Source: GCA-2684655 sp045105235 (GTDB lineage Bacteria > Planctomycetota > UBA1135 > UBA2386). Taken from it: a stretch of 64,000 bases of DNA. A program made the position numbers and the translations under genes. This document shows positions 50,562-59,757 of the stretch, one piece after another. Every line of letters begins with the position of its first letter. The stretch's first letter is position 1. The stretch is taken from contig JBGCDH010000001.1 of the NCBI GenBank assembly GCA_045105235.1, forward strand, positions 62,001-126,000, written 5' to 3'. The notes under the pieces are model-generated. The model worked only from the letters and a program-made list of their open reading frames with translations. It did no database searches and was not told where the DNA came from.

Positions 50562-52844
50562 ATGTCGATTCGCCGCGAAGGCCCCGTTACCGATCGTCTC
50601 CTGCGCCTGCTGCGCGAGCATCCTGGCCCGGACCCGGCACGCGCCGGTCACCTGGATGCACCGATCGCTCCCCACGCCCCGATGTCGCGACGCCAGGCCG
50701 TCGCGGTCTTCGAGTCGGCCATCCAGTCCCGCCTGCAAGACTTGCTGTCGCGCGAGCTCAAGGACAAGGGGCTCAGCTACTACACCATCGGCAGCGCCGG
50801 CCACGAAGCCAACGCCATCGCCGGCGAGCTGCTGCAGCCGACGGACCCGGCGTTTTTGCACTATCGCAGCGGTGCGTTTGTGGCCGCCCGATTGCGCAAG
50901 GGCCGCGGCGAGACGCCGTTCTTCGACGCCATGCTGTCGTTCTGCGCGTCGGCCGAAGACCCCGTCAGCGGCGGCCGCCACAAGGTGCTCGGCAGCAAGC
51001 GCATGCACATTCCGCCGCAGACGAGCACGATCGCGAGCCACCTGCCCAAGGCGCTCGGCTACGCGATGGCGCTGCAGCGGCTCGAGCGCCACGAGCTGCC
51101 GCCACACAACGGGGTGCCCTACGACGCCATCGTCTACTGCAGCTTTGGCGACGCGTCGCTCAACCACGCGACCGCGCAAGCCGGCCTGCACGGGGCAGGC
51201 GCCGCCGTGCTGCACAAGCAGCCGTGCCCGATCCTGTTCGCCTGCGAAGACAACGGCCTCGGCATCTCCGTGCGCACGCCCGACGACTACGTCGAACAGG
51301 TCATGCGTGAGCGCCCCGGCATTCGCTACTTCGCGTGCGACAGCCAGGATTTCCCATCGGTCTGGGCAACAGCCCAGCGCGCGATCGAATACGTGCGCAC
51401 GCAGCGCCGCCCGGCGTTCTTGCACACCAAGACCGTGCGGCTGATGGGCCACGCCGGCTCGGACGTAGAGACCAACTACCTCAAGCCCGAGCACATCGAA
51501 GCCAACGAGTCGCGCGATCCGCTGCTGGCCTTCGCAGACCTGCTGCTGTCGACCGGCGCCATCACGCGTGACGGCATCCTTTCGCTCTACGCGGATACCG
51601 ACCGCCGCCTGCGCGGCTGCGCCGACGAAGCCGCGCGACGCCCGAAGCTCGTCACGCGCGAGGCGGTGCGCTGGCCGCTCGAGCACAAGGGGGTCGCAGA
51701 CGCTCGGCTGACGCCGGCCTCCGCAATCCGCCGCAGCGAGGTGTTTGGCGGCAAGCTGCCGGAGGCAGAGCGGCCCCGCCACATGGCCTACCGCATCCCC
51801 CAGGCGCTCAAAGACATCTTCGCCGCGTGTCCAGAAGCCCTGCTGTTCGGCGAAGACGTGGCCAAGAAGGGCGGCGTCTACCACGCCACCAAAGGCATGC
51901 ATCAGACGTTTGGCGGCGGGCGCGTCTTCAACACGATCCTCGACGAAACGACCATCCTCGGCCTGGCACAGGGCATGGCCCAGGCTGGCTGCCTGCCGTT
52001 CCCCGAGATCCAGTACCTCGCCTACCTGCACAACGCGATCGACCAGATCCGGGGCGAAGCAGCCTCGCTGCAGTTCTTCAGTGCCGGCCTGCAGGGCGAC
52101 CGCGACGACGAGCAGCGCATCGGCTTTGCCAACCCGATGGTCGTGCGGATCGCCGGACTCGGCTACCAGAAGGGCTTTGGCGGCCACTTCCACAACGACA
52201 ACTCGCTCGGCGCCTTGCTTGAGATCCCCGGCATCCTGCTCGGCATCCCGACCCGCGCAGATGACGCCGTGACGATGCTCCGCACGATGGCGGCCGCCGC
52301 CAAGCAACACGGCAAGGTCTGTATCTTCTTGGAGCCCATCGCGCTCTACATGCAAAAGGACCTGCACGAAGCCAACGACGGGGAGTGGCAGTTCGGCTAC
52401 CCCCAGCCCGAGGAGCACATGCCGTTTGGCGAGCCGCGCGTCTACGACGAGGGCAAAGACGACGAACTGACCATCGCAACCTACGGCAACGGCCTGTGGA
52501 TGAGCCTGCGCGTCGCCAAGCGACTGCGGGCGCGCGGCCTGAAGGTGCGCGTTCTCGACCTGCGCTGGCTGCTGCCGCTGCCCGTCGAACAAGTCGCCAA
52601 GCACGTTGCCGCAACCGGCCGATGCCTGGTCGTCGACGAGTGCCGGCGCAGCAACGCGGGACCGAGCGGACTGCTGATGGCCGAGCTCTGCCAGCGTCCC
52701 GAACTGCGGGGCGCAGCGCTTCGCCGCGTCACCGGGGACGACAGCTACGTGCCGCTCGCCGCGGCGGCCAACCTGGTGCTGGTGCAAGAACCCGACATCG
52801 AACAAGCGGCCATCGAGCTGTGTGCCCAGGAGGTCGTCCAATGA
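50562..52844 (+). CDS. Fused alpha/beta E1 of a 2-oxoacid dehydrogenase
   Basis: A 760-residue fusion of both E1 subunits of a branched-chain-type 2-oxoacid dehydrogenase. Residues about 50-390 form the alpha part with TPP region CSFGDASLNHATAQAGLHG and FACEDNGLGIS. In place of the usual GDG the motif is GDA. Residues about 410-760 form the beta part (LLFGEDVAKKGGVYHATKGM, QFFSAGLQGDRDDEQRIGF, GKVCIFLEPIALYMQKDLHE, GRCLVVDECRRSN). It oxidatively decarboxylates 2-oxoacids using TPP. No E2 or E3 gene is nearby. Its stop overlaps the next start (ATGA). Confidence 0.9.
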   Translation: MSIRREGPVTDRLLRLLREHPGPDPARAGHLDAPIAPHAPMSRRQAVAVFESAIQSRLQDLLSRELKDKGLSYYTIGSAGHEANAIAGELLQPTDPAFLHYRSGAFVAARLRKGRGETPFFDAMLSFCASAEDPVSGGRHKVLGSKRMHIPPQTSTIASHLPKALGYAMALQRLERHELPPHNGVPYDAIVYCSFGDASLNHATAQAGLHGAGAAVLHKQPCPILFACEDNGLGISVRTPDDYVEQVMRERPGIRYFACDSQDFPSVWATAQRAIEYVRTQRRPAFLHTKTVRLMGHAGSDVETNYLKPEHIEANESRDPLLAFADLLLSTGAITRDGILSLYADTDRRLRGCADEAARRPKLVTREAVRWPLEHKGVADARLTPASAIRRSEVFGGKLPEAERPRHMAYRIPQALKDIFAACPEALLFGEDVAKKGGVYHATKGMHQTFGGGRVFNTILDETTILGLAQGMAQAGCLPFPEIQYLAYLHNAIDQIRGEAASLQFFSAGLQGDRDDEQRIGFANPMVVRIAGLGYQKGFGGHFHNDNSLGALLEIPGILLGIPTRADDAVTMLRTMAAAAKQHGKVCIFLEPIALYMQKDLHEANDGEWQFGYPQPEEHMPFGEPRVYDEGKDDELTIATYGNGLWMSLRVAKRLRARGLKVRVLDLRWLLPLPVEQVAKHVAATGRCLVVDECRRSNAGPSGLLMAELCQRPELRGAALRRVTGDDSYVPLAAAANLVLVQEPDIEQAAIELCAQEVVQ
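52828..52834 (+). promoter_or_regulatory. Strong ribosome binding site of the FabD-like gene
   Basis: AGGAGGT, fully complementary to the 16S anti-Shine-Dalgarno core, with 6 bases before the ATG. It lies inside the end of the E1 coding sequence and decides the start. Confidence 0.85.
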
Positions 52845-53854
52845 GCGCTGCCAAACCAACCGCCGTGCTGCTTTGCCCCGGCCGCGGTTCCTACACCAAA
52901 GAAGAGCTCGGGTTCGTCGGCCGCACGGTGCGCGGCGGCCCCGTGGCCGATGCACTGGCGCAAAGCGACCGCGCCCGGCGCGAACAGGGTCGCCCGACGC
53001 TGACCGAAGTCGACGGCGCCGAGCGGTTCCGTCCGAGCCTCCATCTCGACGGTGAAAACGCCGCCGAACTGATCTACTTCGGGACCTTGGCACACGCCGA
53101 AGCGCTGCGCGAGCGCTACGACATCGTGGCCGTCGCCGGCAATTCTCTTGGCTGGTACACCGCCCTGCCCGCCAGTGGCGCCCTCGACCCGACCGCCGGA
53201 TGGCGGCTTGTCGCGACCATGGCTTCGCTGCAAAAACAGGTCGCCGGAGGACAGGTGCTCACGACCGCCGTCGACGAGCAGTGGCAGGATTCGCGCGAGC
53301 TTCACGATGCCGCGACGCTGGCGATCCGCGAGCTCAACAAGCGCGGCGAAGACCACTTCTGCGCCGAAAGCATCCGGCTTGGCGGCCACATGGTGCTCGC
53401 CGGCACCGATGCCGCTGTGCGCGAGCTGCTCAAGACGCTGCCCAAAGTGCAGGTCGGCGAACGTTCGTTCCCGTTCCAGCTCGCCGGCCACGGCCCTTTC
53501 CATACGGCTCTTTGCCACAAGACGTCCGAGCAGGCCCAGCAGATGCTGCACGACCTGCCGGTGCGCGAACCCGACTGCCATTTGCTCGACGGCTTTGGCA
53601 ACGTGCACTCTCCGTGGTCGTGCAATCCGCGCGAATTGCTGCGCTACACGCTGCACGAGCAGGTGGTCGAGACCTTCGACTTCTCTGCCTGTGTGCGCAC
53701 CGCCATGCGCGAGTTCCAGCCGGATGTGTTGCTCTGCGCTGGACCCGGCAGCTCGCTGCGCGCTCCCGTGGGACACTGCGTGCTGCGCGAAGGCTGGCGC
53801 GGACTGAGCGACCGCGCAGCGATGTTTGAAGCAAACGTCGTGCGCATCGACTGA
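52841..53854 (+). CDS. FabD-like (malonyl-CoA:ACP) acyltransferase
   Basis: A 337-residue acyltransferase. The catalytic Ser102 is in VAGNSLGWYTAL, a variation of the usual GHSLGE, and His221 is in AGHGPFHTAL. LLCPGRGSYTKEELG is a deviant form of the N-terminal PGQGSQ. The gene is strongly translated: AGGAGGT at 52828-52834 precedes ATG 52841 by 6 bases, and the start overlaps the stop of the fused E1 gene. The pairing suggests that the acyl-CoA made by the E1 complex is loaded onto an ACP for a dedicated fatty-acyl or polyketide product; this is inference. Confidence 0.82.
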   Translation: MSAAKPTAVLLCPGRGSYTKEELGFVGRTVRGGPVADALAQSDRARREQGRPTLTEVDGAERFRPSLHLDGENAAELIYFGTLAHAEALRERYDIVAVAGNSLGWYTALPASGALDPTAGWRLVATMASLQKQVAGGQVLTTAVDEQWQDSRELHDAATLAIRELNKRGEDHFCAESIRLGGHMVLAGTDAAVRELLKTLPKVQVGERSFPFQLAGHGPFHTALCHKTSEQAQQMLHDLPVREPDCHLLDGFGNVHSPWSCNPRELLRYTLHEQVVETFDFSACVRTAMREFQPDVLLCAGPGSSLRAPVGHCVLREGWRGLSDRAAMFEANVVRID

Positions 53855-53868
53855 CGCCGGCCTCAGGC

Positions 53869-53902
53869 CTCTTGCGGCTAGACGGCTCTTGCGGCTAGAC
53901 GG
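53869..53902. repeat. 17-bp perfect tandem duplication between convergent genes
   Basis: CTCTTGCGGCTAGACGG occurs twice in perfect tandem, 15 bases after the stop of the FabD-like gene and 23 bases before the stop of the convergent hydrolase gene. Confidence 0.93.
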
Positions 53903-53925
53903 GCCGGCGCGCCCTCGGCTTCGAC

Positions 53926-55131
53926 TCAGAGCCCGACGGTCAACTCGAACGCCGAGCCAAACAGCAGCGGCTCATTGATCGTCGCACCAGCACACTGCAG
54001 AGCCAAACCGACCCCCACAAGGGCCATGTTGTTCGGCACCGTCAGCGACAGCTTGAAAGGGTCGGCTCCGACAAAGCCGGCGCCCACCAAAAACGACGTC
54101 GCCGGGTCGACCAAGATCGTGCCGTAGGGACTGGGCAGCGGCACACCGAGTGCGTCCGATGCCGCCAGCCCGACAAAGCCCGGCTCCGTGGCAATGCGAA
54201 CACCGGTCGTGTCGCCGAGCTGCAGCCCCGGCCCGTCGATCCACATCTGCGGCACAACCGTGCTGCGGTGGATCTGCATCAACCGCGGATCACTGGCTCC
54301 ATCCGTGCCGAGAATCGACTCGAGGCCAGTCACGCCGACGTCGAGGAACTGATCGAAAAACCCAACGGCGATGCGCCGCATGCGCACGAAGACTTCGGGG
54401 CTGTTTGGGTCGAGCCCAACGAGGTTCATGTGGCCGCAAGCCGCATCCATCTCGTAGTGAAACTTGAGCCCCTCATCCGGCGCAACCTGCGCGTAAAACA
54501 GCGAGGCGTGCTGCGGCGGCGGGGTCACCAGATCGCCTGCGCCGGAGACGATGCCCACCGGCACGCGAATCTCGATGCCGTTGGCGGCGATCTGCGGATC
54601 CACGGGCGCGAGCGCAAGAGCGCAGCGATACCCCGGGTTGTTCGCGGCCGAACCCAGCTGGTCGCGGACAACGTAGGCAACGACGGCGCCCCCCATCGAG
54701 TGACCCATCAGCCCGATCCGGCTCATATCGAGGCGGCCTTCGAAGGGGCCACCGATCGTGCCGTTGGCAAGGGTCAGCGCGTCAAACATCGCGCGAGCGT
54801 CCGCGACTTCGTCGAGGTAGCTAAACTGCGCGGTGTTGAGCATCACGCTCACGTAGCCGTAGGACGCGAGATGGTCGCCGATGGCGGCATAGTCGGATCC
54901 GAGCAAGCCATAGCCGTGCAGAAAGACGACTACCGGAAGTCCAGCGGCCGTCGCGACGACCGGCCCGCCAGCCTGCAAAGCCGGATAGTGCACATCCGCA
55001 TCCAGCGTAGGCGAGCCGCTGCCCGAAAAGTTGGACCACTGCACGGACGCAAAGCCAACCTGGTACTGCTGCGCCTGGCTCGTCAGAGCAAGCGCACAGG
55101 TGGCTAGAACAACTGGGAACAATCTGCGCAT
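53926..55131 (-). CDS. Exported alpha/beta hydrolase with C-terminal extension
   Basis: A 401-residue protein with a signal peptide (MRRLFPVVLATCALALTSQAQ). The hydrolase core (about 25-280) resembles polyester/PET-hydrolase or chlorophyllase-type enzymes: VVVFLHGYGLLGSDYAAI, the nucleophile Ser in GLMGHSMGGAV, an Asp in VSGAGDLVTPP, and a His in ACGHMNLVG. The last 110 residues form a beta-rich extension of repeated hydrophobic strands (GPGLQLGDTTGVRIATEPGF, GTILVDPATSFLVG, LALQCAGATIN) ending ELTVGL. The extension is probably a surface or secretion domain. The long frame upstream of ATG 55131 is rejected. Confidence 0.85.
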   Translation of the reverse strand: MRRLFPVVLATCALALTSQAQQYQVGFASVQWSNFSGSGSPTLDADVHYPALQAGGPVVATAAGLPVVVFLHGYGLLGSDYAAIGDHLASYGYVSVMLNTAQFSYLDEVADARAMFDALTLANGTIGGPFEGRLDMSRIGLMGHSMGGAVVAYVVRDQLGSAANNPGYRCALALAPVDPQIAANGIEIRVPVGIVSGAGDLVTPPPQHASLFYAQVAPDEGLKFHYEMDAACGHMNLVGLDPNSPEVFVRMRRIAVGFFDQFLDVGVTGLESILGTDGASDPRLMQIHRSTVVPQMWIDGPGLQLGDTTGVRIATEPGFVGLAASDALGVPLPSPYGTILVDPATSFLVGAGFVGADPFKLSLTVPNNMALVGVGLALQCAGATINEPLLFGSAFELTVGL

Positions 55132-55436
55132 GGGCAAAGTTGGCAACGAAGCGGGCGCGACGAAAACGTCGCTGCGATCCGGGAGAACACGTAGCAAGCC
55201 GCTCCGTGAAGACCCTGATCGAGGGCGTTCATACGATACCGAGCCGGCGAAGCCTCTCAATGCCTCTCGCCAGCCGACCGCCCATCTTGCGGTCGAGAAG
55301 AACACAGTCCTCATCGCGCTGGACGGCCGGCAGCCCCAACGCATGGGGCTTGGGCGGTGGGGGTCGCCGCCCAATCGGCGTCCACGCGCGGCCAACGACA
55401 TCCAGACGGGACGAATCCGCGACAGGCGGTCGCCGC
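55132..55436. other. 305-base region between minus-strand genes, no certain gene
   Basis: A minus-strand frame ending at 55229 has a gene-like charged C-terminus (QRDEDCVLLDRKMGGRLAR), but no secure start or Shine-Dalgarno sequence. I see no RNA gene. It separates the hydrolase gene from the cytochrome gene and may contain the promoter of the hydrolase. Confidence 0.35.
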
Positions 55437-57134
55437 CTATTCAACGCGTTCGGCCTCGGCAACCAGCTCGGGAGCGCGCGGCTTGGCATCGTAGTAGCCG
55501 ACAAACCGGCGGGCAGCCTCGCCGTCGACATCGCGCAGCGCGTCAACCCAGCGCGGTGGAACCGGCTGGTAGAGCATCCGGACAACGACGCGACAGGCCC
55601 CGGCGGGAGCGTCGGCGGGCAGCGGGATGCTGCATGCAACGCGGTCGCCGCCGCCGACAAAGTCGCCATCGCCATCCGCCCCCTTGGGCGCGATGTCCTC
55701 GACGTGCGGCCCCAGCGACTCGTAGCCGCGCGGCAGCAGCCGGTTGTCCTTCTGGCGCGCGACCATCTTGGTCAGATGCGTCGTCGCCTTGCTTTCGGCA
55801 TCGACCGCGACCATCTCGTAGACCTGCACGTCGGCTGGCTTCTCGATGCGTTGGACGTGCGGAATCGCGAGGGCGTCGTCGACACCGCGAAGCCGCCCCG
55901 AGGCATCGTGCGCACCGCTGACAAAAACGACTTCGCTGCCGACCATCACTTCGATGTGCAGCCACGCGCGCCGCGAGGGATAGCCGGTCGGGAACTTGTG
56001 GCCCGTCAGGTTTTGGACGTCGATCGAAAAGTCGAGTCGCCCGTTGACCCGCGCAAGCTCGGACACCGCAACCGTGGCGGTGTCATGACGAAGCTGGTGC
56101 CGCGTTGCTGCAGCAAGCGCTTCGAACTGCTCGGGCTCGGCCTCAACGTAGAGCTCGTCACCGTGCTCGCGCAGCAGATCGAGCATCAGCGCGTTGCCGC
56201 CGATGAATGCATGCGAACGAACGCCTTCGCGCGGCTTGGTGCCGCGGAAATCAAACCCCATCGGGCTGCGCGCGATGCGCATCGTGCCCACCTCGGGCAT
56301 GTGGCACTCCTGGCAAGAACGCGTCTTGTCGGGATCGTGCCCCTCGCGCTCGTCGTTGAACTCGCTGTTGCGCCACTCGTAGTAAGGCGTCTGCTCCGCG
56401 AACTTGGCGCCGTGATGCTCGGTATGCAGCGTGTGGCAGGTCGCGCACATCGCCGACGAACGAATGTGCTCACCTTTCTTGGGCGTGTAGGCCACGAGCG
56501 ACTGCATCGGCTGCGCCAGGACGTCGTCAAAGGGCCCGTAGATGACGCGTTCGTCGGTGTAGCTCTGCAGGCCCGAATAGCTCTCCGGCTCGCCGAGCTT
56601 GTCGGGCGACATCATGTGACAGGCCGTGCATGAGACGCCGTCGTCCGCGGCCATCTCTTCGACAGCGGTTGCCAACCGCGGCAACGGCCGCCCATCGCGC
56701 TTGGCTTCGTGGTGCACCAGCGGGGTGTGGCAGCGCAAGCAGAGCTCCTGCGCGGCCTCCCCGGCCGCCGCGCTCTCCTTTTCGAGCTGCGCGCGAAAGT
56801 ACGGATCGCGGAACGCATTGGCCATCAGCGACGCCTGCCACGTGAAGTAGGGCGACACGTCGTTGTCGTCACCATCCTTCATGGCCGAAGCACCCGGCGC
56901 TGCGATGTGGCAAACCGCGCACTCCGCCGCCGTCATGAAGTGCTCGATGGGCAGGCCGCTTGCATGCGGGTTCGGCACCGCGCTCGCATCAGGCCCAGCC
57001 CCAGCCCCAGCCGAGGCCACCGACGGCGACGGCGACGACAACTGCGCGATCCATGGCTCCGAACGCCATTCCGCTTCGAACGTGCAGAGAGCAACCGAGG
57101 CCACGGCAAACAAGGTAGGAACACGGGGAATCAT
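55437..57134 (-). CDS. Exported pentaheme c-type cytochrome
   Basis: A 565-residue protein with an N-terminal export segment (MIPRVPTLFAVASVALC). Five CxxCH sites are present: CAVCH, CLRCH, CTACH, CATCH and CQECH, between about 80 and 285. The C-terminal half is beta-rich (VNGRLDFSIDVQNLTGHKFPTG) and heme-free. The spacing of extra histidines (HHEAKR, HHGAKF) suggests bis-His ligation, typical of multiheme cytochromes such as cytochrome c554-like proteins. A periplasmic electron-transfer role is likely. No oxidoreductase partner is adjacent. Confidence 0.92.
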   Translation of the reverse strand: MIPRVPTLFAVASVALCTFEAEWRSEPWIAQLSSPSPSVASAGAGAGPDASAVPNPHASGLPIEHFMTAAECAVCHIAAPGASAMKDGDDNDVSPYFTWQASLMANAFRDPYFRAQLEKESAAAGEAAQELCLRCHTPLVHHEAKRDGRPLPRLATAVEEMAADDGVSCTACHMMSPDKLGEPESYSGLQSYTDERVIYGPFDDVLAQPMQSLVAYTPKKGEHIRSSAMCATCHTLHTEHHGAKFAEQTPYYEWRNSEFNDEREGHDPDKTRSCQECHMPEVGTMRIARSPMGFDFRGTKPREGVRSHAFIGGNALMLDLLREHGDELYVEAEPEQFEALAAATRHQLRHDTATVAVSELARVNGRLDFSIDVQNLTGHKFPTGYPSRRAWLHIEVMVGSEVVFVSGAHDASGRLRGVDDALAIPHVQRIEKPADVQVYEMVAVDAESKATTHLTKMVARQKDNRLLPRGYESLGPHVEDIAPKGADGDGDFVGGGDRVACSIPLPADAPAGACRVVVRMLYQPVPPRWVDALRDVDGEAARRFVGYYDAKPRAPELVAEAERVE

Positions 57135-57206
57135 GCGGCGAGAATGATAGCCGCTAGGTGGCCTCACCCAGCGCGATCGACGGCCAACACGCCGGCACCA
57201 TTTGGC

Positions 57207-58517
57207 TCAATCGCCGAAAACAGCGCGCGCGACCAGCTCGCCAACGGCCGCCAAAAACGGATCGGCCAGCTCCTCGTAGGCGTAGCGATCGTCGTTCAGC
57301 ACGCCGTTGGGATTGGTGTAGAGCACGATCGCAAGGAAGAAACCGCGCCCCGTGCGCTCGTCCTCGATGTAGGCGTTTTCGGTCGAGAAGCCGTAGGCCC
57401 GGCCAATCTTGTCGTAGACGCGCAGGTGTTCGGCCGGCACCACGCGGCGCACGCCCGGCAGCACAAATTTGCAGGCGTGGTCGGGCGTCTTTCCGGCGTC
57501 GTAGACCGGATTGCGCGACTCACGCGGCAGCTCGCCGAGCACCGCGGTCAAAAAGCGGCGCTGCGCCATCGTCAGCCCCGGGAAACCGGCGCCGTCCGTC
57601 TCCACCTCCGGCCGCAGCACCTCGACCAGCACGTTTTGCAAATCGCGCAGCAGGATCGCGTTCTTTTGATCGAACGACATCGGCCCTTCGACAAGGCGGC
57701 CACCGGCCCAGTAGCCGGTGCCGATCCTGCGATCGCGCAAGAAGCTGTTGTCGAGCTTGGCGGCCGCCGACCGACCGGGCAGCCGCACATCGTCGATGCG
57801 CACCGGCCGCGTCACCTGGTTCTCGGCGAGTGGATGCGCCTCGCTCAGTCGGTGCCAAAGCCGCGCCGAGCGACAGCCCGCCCGCCACATCGCTTCGTTG
57901 ACGCCGTCTTGGCCGGTGATTTCCAGGCAGTGGTTGTAGGCCTGGTTGTCGCTGACCAAGAACAGCTTGCGCAGCGCGTGGCGCACGGTGAGCAGGCCCG
58001 CGTGGCCGCGGCCGCCAAGATCGCCAAGGCCGTCGCCTTCACCGCCGCCGTCAACGCCACCACGATTGCTGGCGTCACGCTGCACCAGCTTGTCGCCGTC
58101 AAAACGTGGCTCGATCACCAGCTTGCTGTCGAGGCCGAGCGATGCGCCCTCGCTGCCGTTGAGCTGGTTGATCGCCAGCAGCGCAGCAATTGCACCGCAC
58201 AGCTTGATCGAACTGGCTGGGTAGAAATAGCGACCGGCCTCGCCGAACGCGCTCCGCACCAGCGTGACGCGCCCATCGGCCGACACCACCGGCTCCGCCA
58301 GCAAAACCTGCAGGCGGTGCGCATTGGCCTTGGCAACGATCGGTGCGCAGCGTGGATCGGCCTGCAGCAGCGCTTGCAGGTCGCGCGGTGCACCCTGTCG
58401 CGCTGGCCAAGCAGCAGATGGCGGTGGCGAGGAAGGTGGCAAATCCGGGGTTTGCGAGGCGAGGAAGGCCAACGTCGCGAACAGCATAGCGACACCATAC
58501 TGGCTTGGGCCTAGCAT
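57207..58517 (-). CDS. Exported class A beta-lactamase-like serine hydrolase
   Basis: About 436 residues from ATG 58517; ATG 58487 is an alternative that trims the signal segment. The penicillin-recognition-type motifs are SxxK at Ser102-Lys105 (YPASSIKLCG), SDN in VSDNQAYNH and K-x-G as KIGRAYG. A Gly-rich insert (GGVDGGGEGDGLGDLGG) lies between the first two. The order fits the beta-lactamase 2 superfamily, which includes hydrolases and PBP-like enzymes acting on the cell wall. The active-site Glu of true class A beta-lactamases is not obvious, so drug hydrolysis should not be assumed. Confidence 0.82.
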   Translation of the reverse strand: MLGPSQYGVAMLFATLAFLASQTPDLPPSSPPPSAAWPARQGAPRDLQALLQADPRCAPIVAKANAHRLQVLLAEPVVSADGRVTLVRSAFGEAGRYFYPASSIKLCGAIAALLAINQLNGSEGASLGLDSKLVIEPRFDGDKLVQRDASNRGGVDGGGEGDGLGDLGGRGHAGLLTVRHALRKLFLVSDNQAYNHCLEITGQDGVNEAMWRAGCRSARLWHRLSEAHPLAENQVTRPVRIDDVRLPGRSAAAKLDNSFLRDRRIGTGYWAGGRLVEGPMSFDQKNAILLRDLQNVLVEVLRPEVETDGAGFPGLTMAQRRFLTAVLGELPRESRNPVYDAGKTPDHACKFVLPGVRRVVPAEHLRVYDKIGRAYGFSTENAYIEDERTGRGFFLAIVLYTNPNGVLNDDRYAYEELADPFLAAVGELVARAVFGD

Positions 58518-58524
58518 CACGCAG

Positions 58525-59757
58525 GTGTCACGCCGTCCGCGAAGCGACCGTTCTTCCCGCGCTCGCTCTGCAGAGCCGCCATCCGAGCAGACCTTTACGT
58601 GTCGCCACTTTGGCGTCTGCGGCGGCTGCGCGCTGCTCGACCAGCCGATTGCCTGGCAGCTGCACGACAAGACCGAGCGCTGCAAGGAGCTGCTCGGCGA
58701 GTTTCTCGGCGGCGTCGAACTCCAGTATGAGCTGCCGCAGCGGCCGCAGCGCCACTACCGGACGCGCCTGCTCTATCCAGTGCGCCGCGACCGCGACCGC
58801 GAGCCGATCCTCGGCATCTTTGAGTTTCAGAGCCAGCACGTCGTGCAGATCGAGGAGTGCCAGACGCAGGACGCGTGGCTAACGGCCCTCGGCACCCGCG
58901 TGCAGGGAATTCTGCGCGACCTGCGCATCGAAGCGTTCCACCCAAATCGGCGACGCGGCATCGCCAAGGCCTTTTGGGCGCGGCTAGCGAGTGGCACCGG
59001 CGAAGTGCTCGCCGGACTGGTGACCGGCCCCGGCGTCTTCGAAGACGGCCCTGCGTTTGCCGCCGCGATCGCTGCGGCGGCCGAAGAGATCAAGCAGCCC
59101 GGCGGTCGCCCGCGGCGACTGGTTGGCGTCATGCACTCGATCCGCGAACGCGAAGACGACTTCTTGCTCGGCGATCGACACGTGCCGCTACGCGGTCGCG
59201 ACCACATCGTCGACCAGCGCGACAATCTGTCGTTTCGGATCAGCGCCGGCAGCTTCTACCAGATCCACGCCGGTGCCTACGACTTGCTCTATCGCCCCGC
59301 GATGCAGCTTTGCGGCGACGTTCGGGGCCTGCGGGTCGTCGACGGCTACGGCGGCGTCGGCGGCTTTGGACTGCGACTCGCGCGCGCCGGCGCGGCCGAC
59401 GTCACCATCGTCGAAGACAGCGCCTCGTCGTGCCGCGACGCCGAGCACAACGCCCGCGCCAATGAGCTAAGCAACGTAAGCGTGCAGCGCGCCCCGTTTG
59501 CCAACGCCAAACTGCCCGACGGCATCGACCTAATGGTCGTCGACCCGCCGCGCAGCGGGCTCCAGCGGACCGGCGTGCAGCGCGTGGTTGCTGCGTCCCC
59601 CAAGGCAATCGTGCACATCGCCTGTTCGCTGGAATCGCTGCGCGACGACCTCGCGGCGCTGACCCGGGAAGGCTACCGCGTCACCGACCTGCGGCTCAGC
59701 GACCTGTTTCCGCATACGGATCACGTCGAACTGATCACGCGGCTCGAGCTCGTCTAG
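58525..59757 (+). CDS. 23S rRNA uracil-5-methyltransferase (RumA/RlmD-type)
   Basis: A 410-residue RNA methyltransferase. An iron-sulfur ligand set is visible near the N-terminus (CRHFGVCGGC) with another Cys in EECQTQD. The SAM fold contains VVDGYGGVGGFGLRLA, VVDPPRSGL and the catalytic Cys in HIACSLESLRDDL. RumA/RlmD enzymes methylate C5 of a 23S rRNA uridine. The start is GTG 58525, in frame and divergent from the beta-lactamase-like gene by 7 bases. A 15-bp tandem array begins at its stop codon. Confidence 0.9.
   Translation: MSRRPRSDRSSRARSAEPPSEQTFTCRHFGVCGGCALLDQPIAWQLHDKTERCKELLGEFLGGVELQYELPQRPQRHYRTRLLYPVRRDRDREPILGIFEFQSQHVVQIEECQTQDAWLTALGTRVQGILRDLRIEAFHPNRRRGIAKAFWARLASGTGEVLAGLVTGPGVFEDGPAFAAAIAAAAEEIKQPGGRPRRLVGVMHSIREREDDFLLGDRHVPLRGRDHIVDQRDNLSFRISAGSFYQIHAGAYDLLYRPAMQLCGDVRGLRVVDGYGGVGGFGLRLARAGAADVTIVEDSASSCRDAEHNARANELSNVSVQRAPFANAKLPDGIDLMVVDPPRSGLQRTGVQRVVAASPKAIVHIACSLESLRDDLAALTREGYRVTDLRLSDLFPHTDHVELITRLELV

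Noticed and set aside
50463..53093. 876-codon minus-strand open frame
   Set aside because: Antisense to the fused E1 and acyltransferase genes, low-complexity and without motifs.
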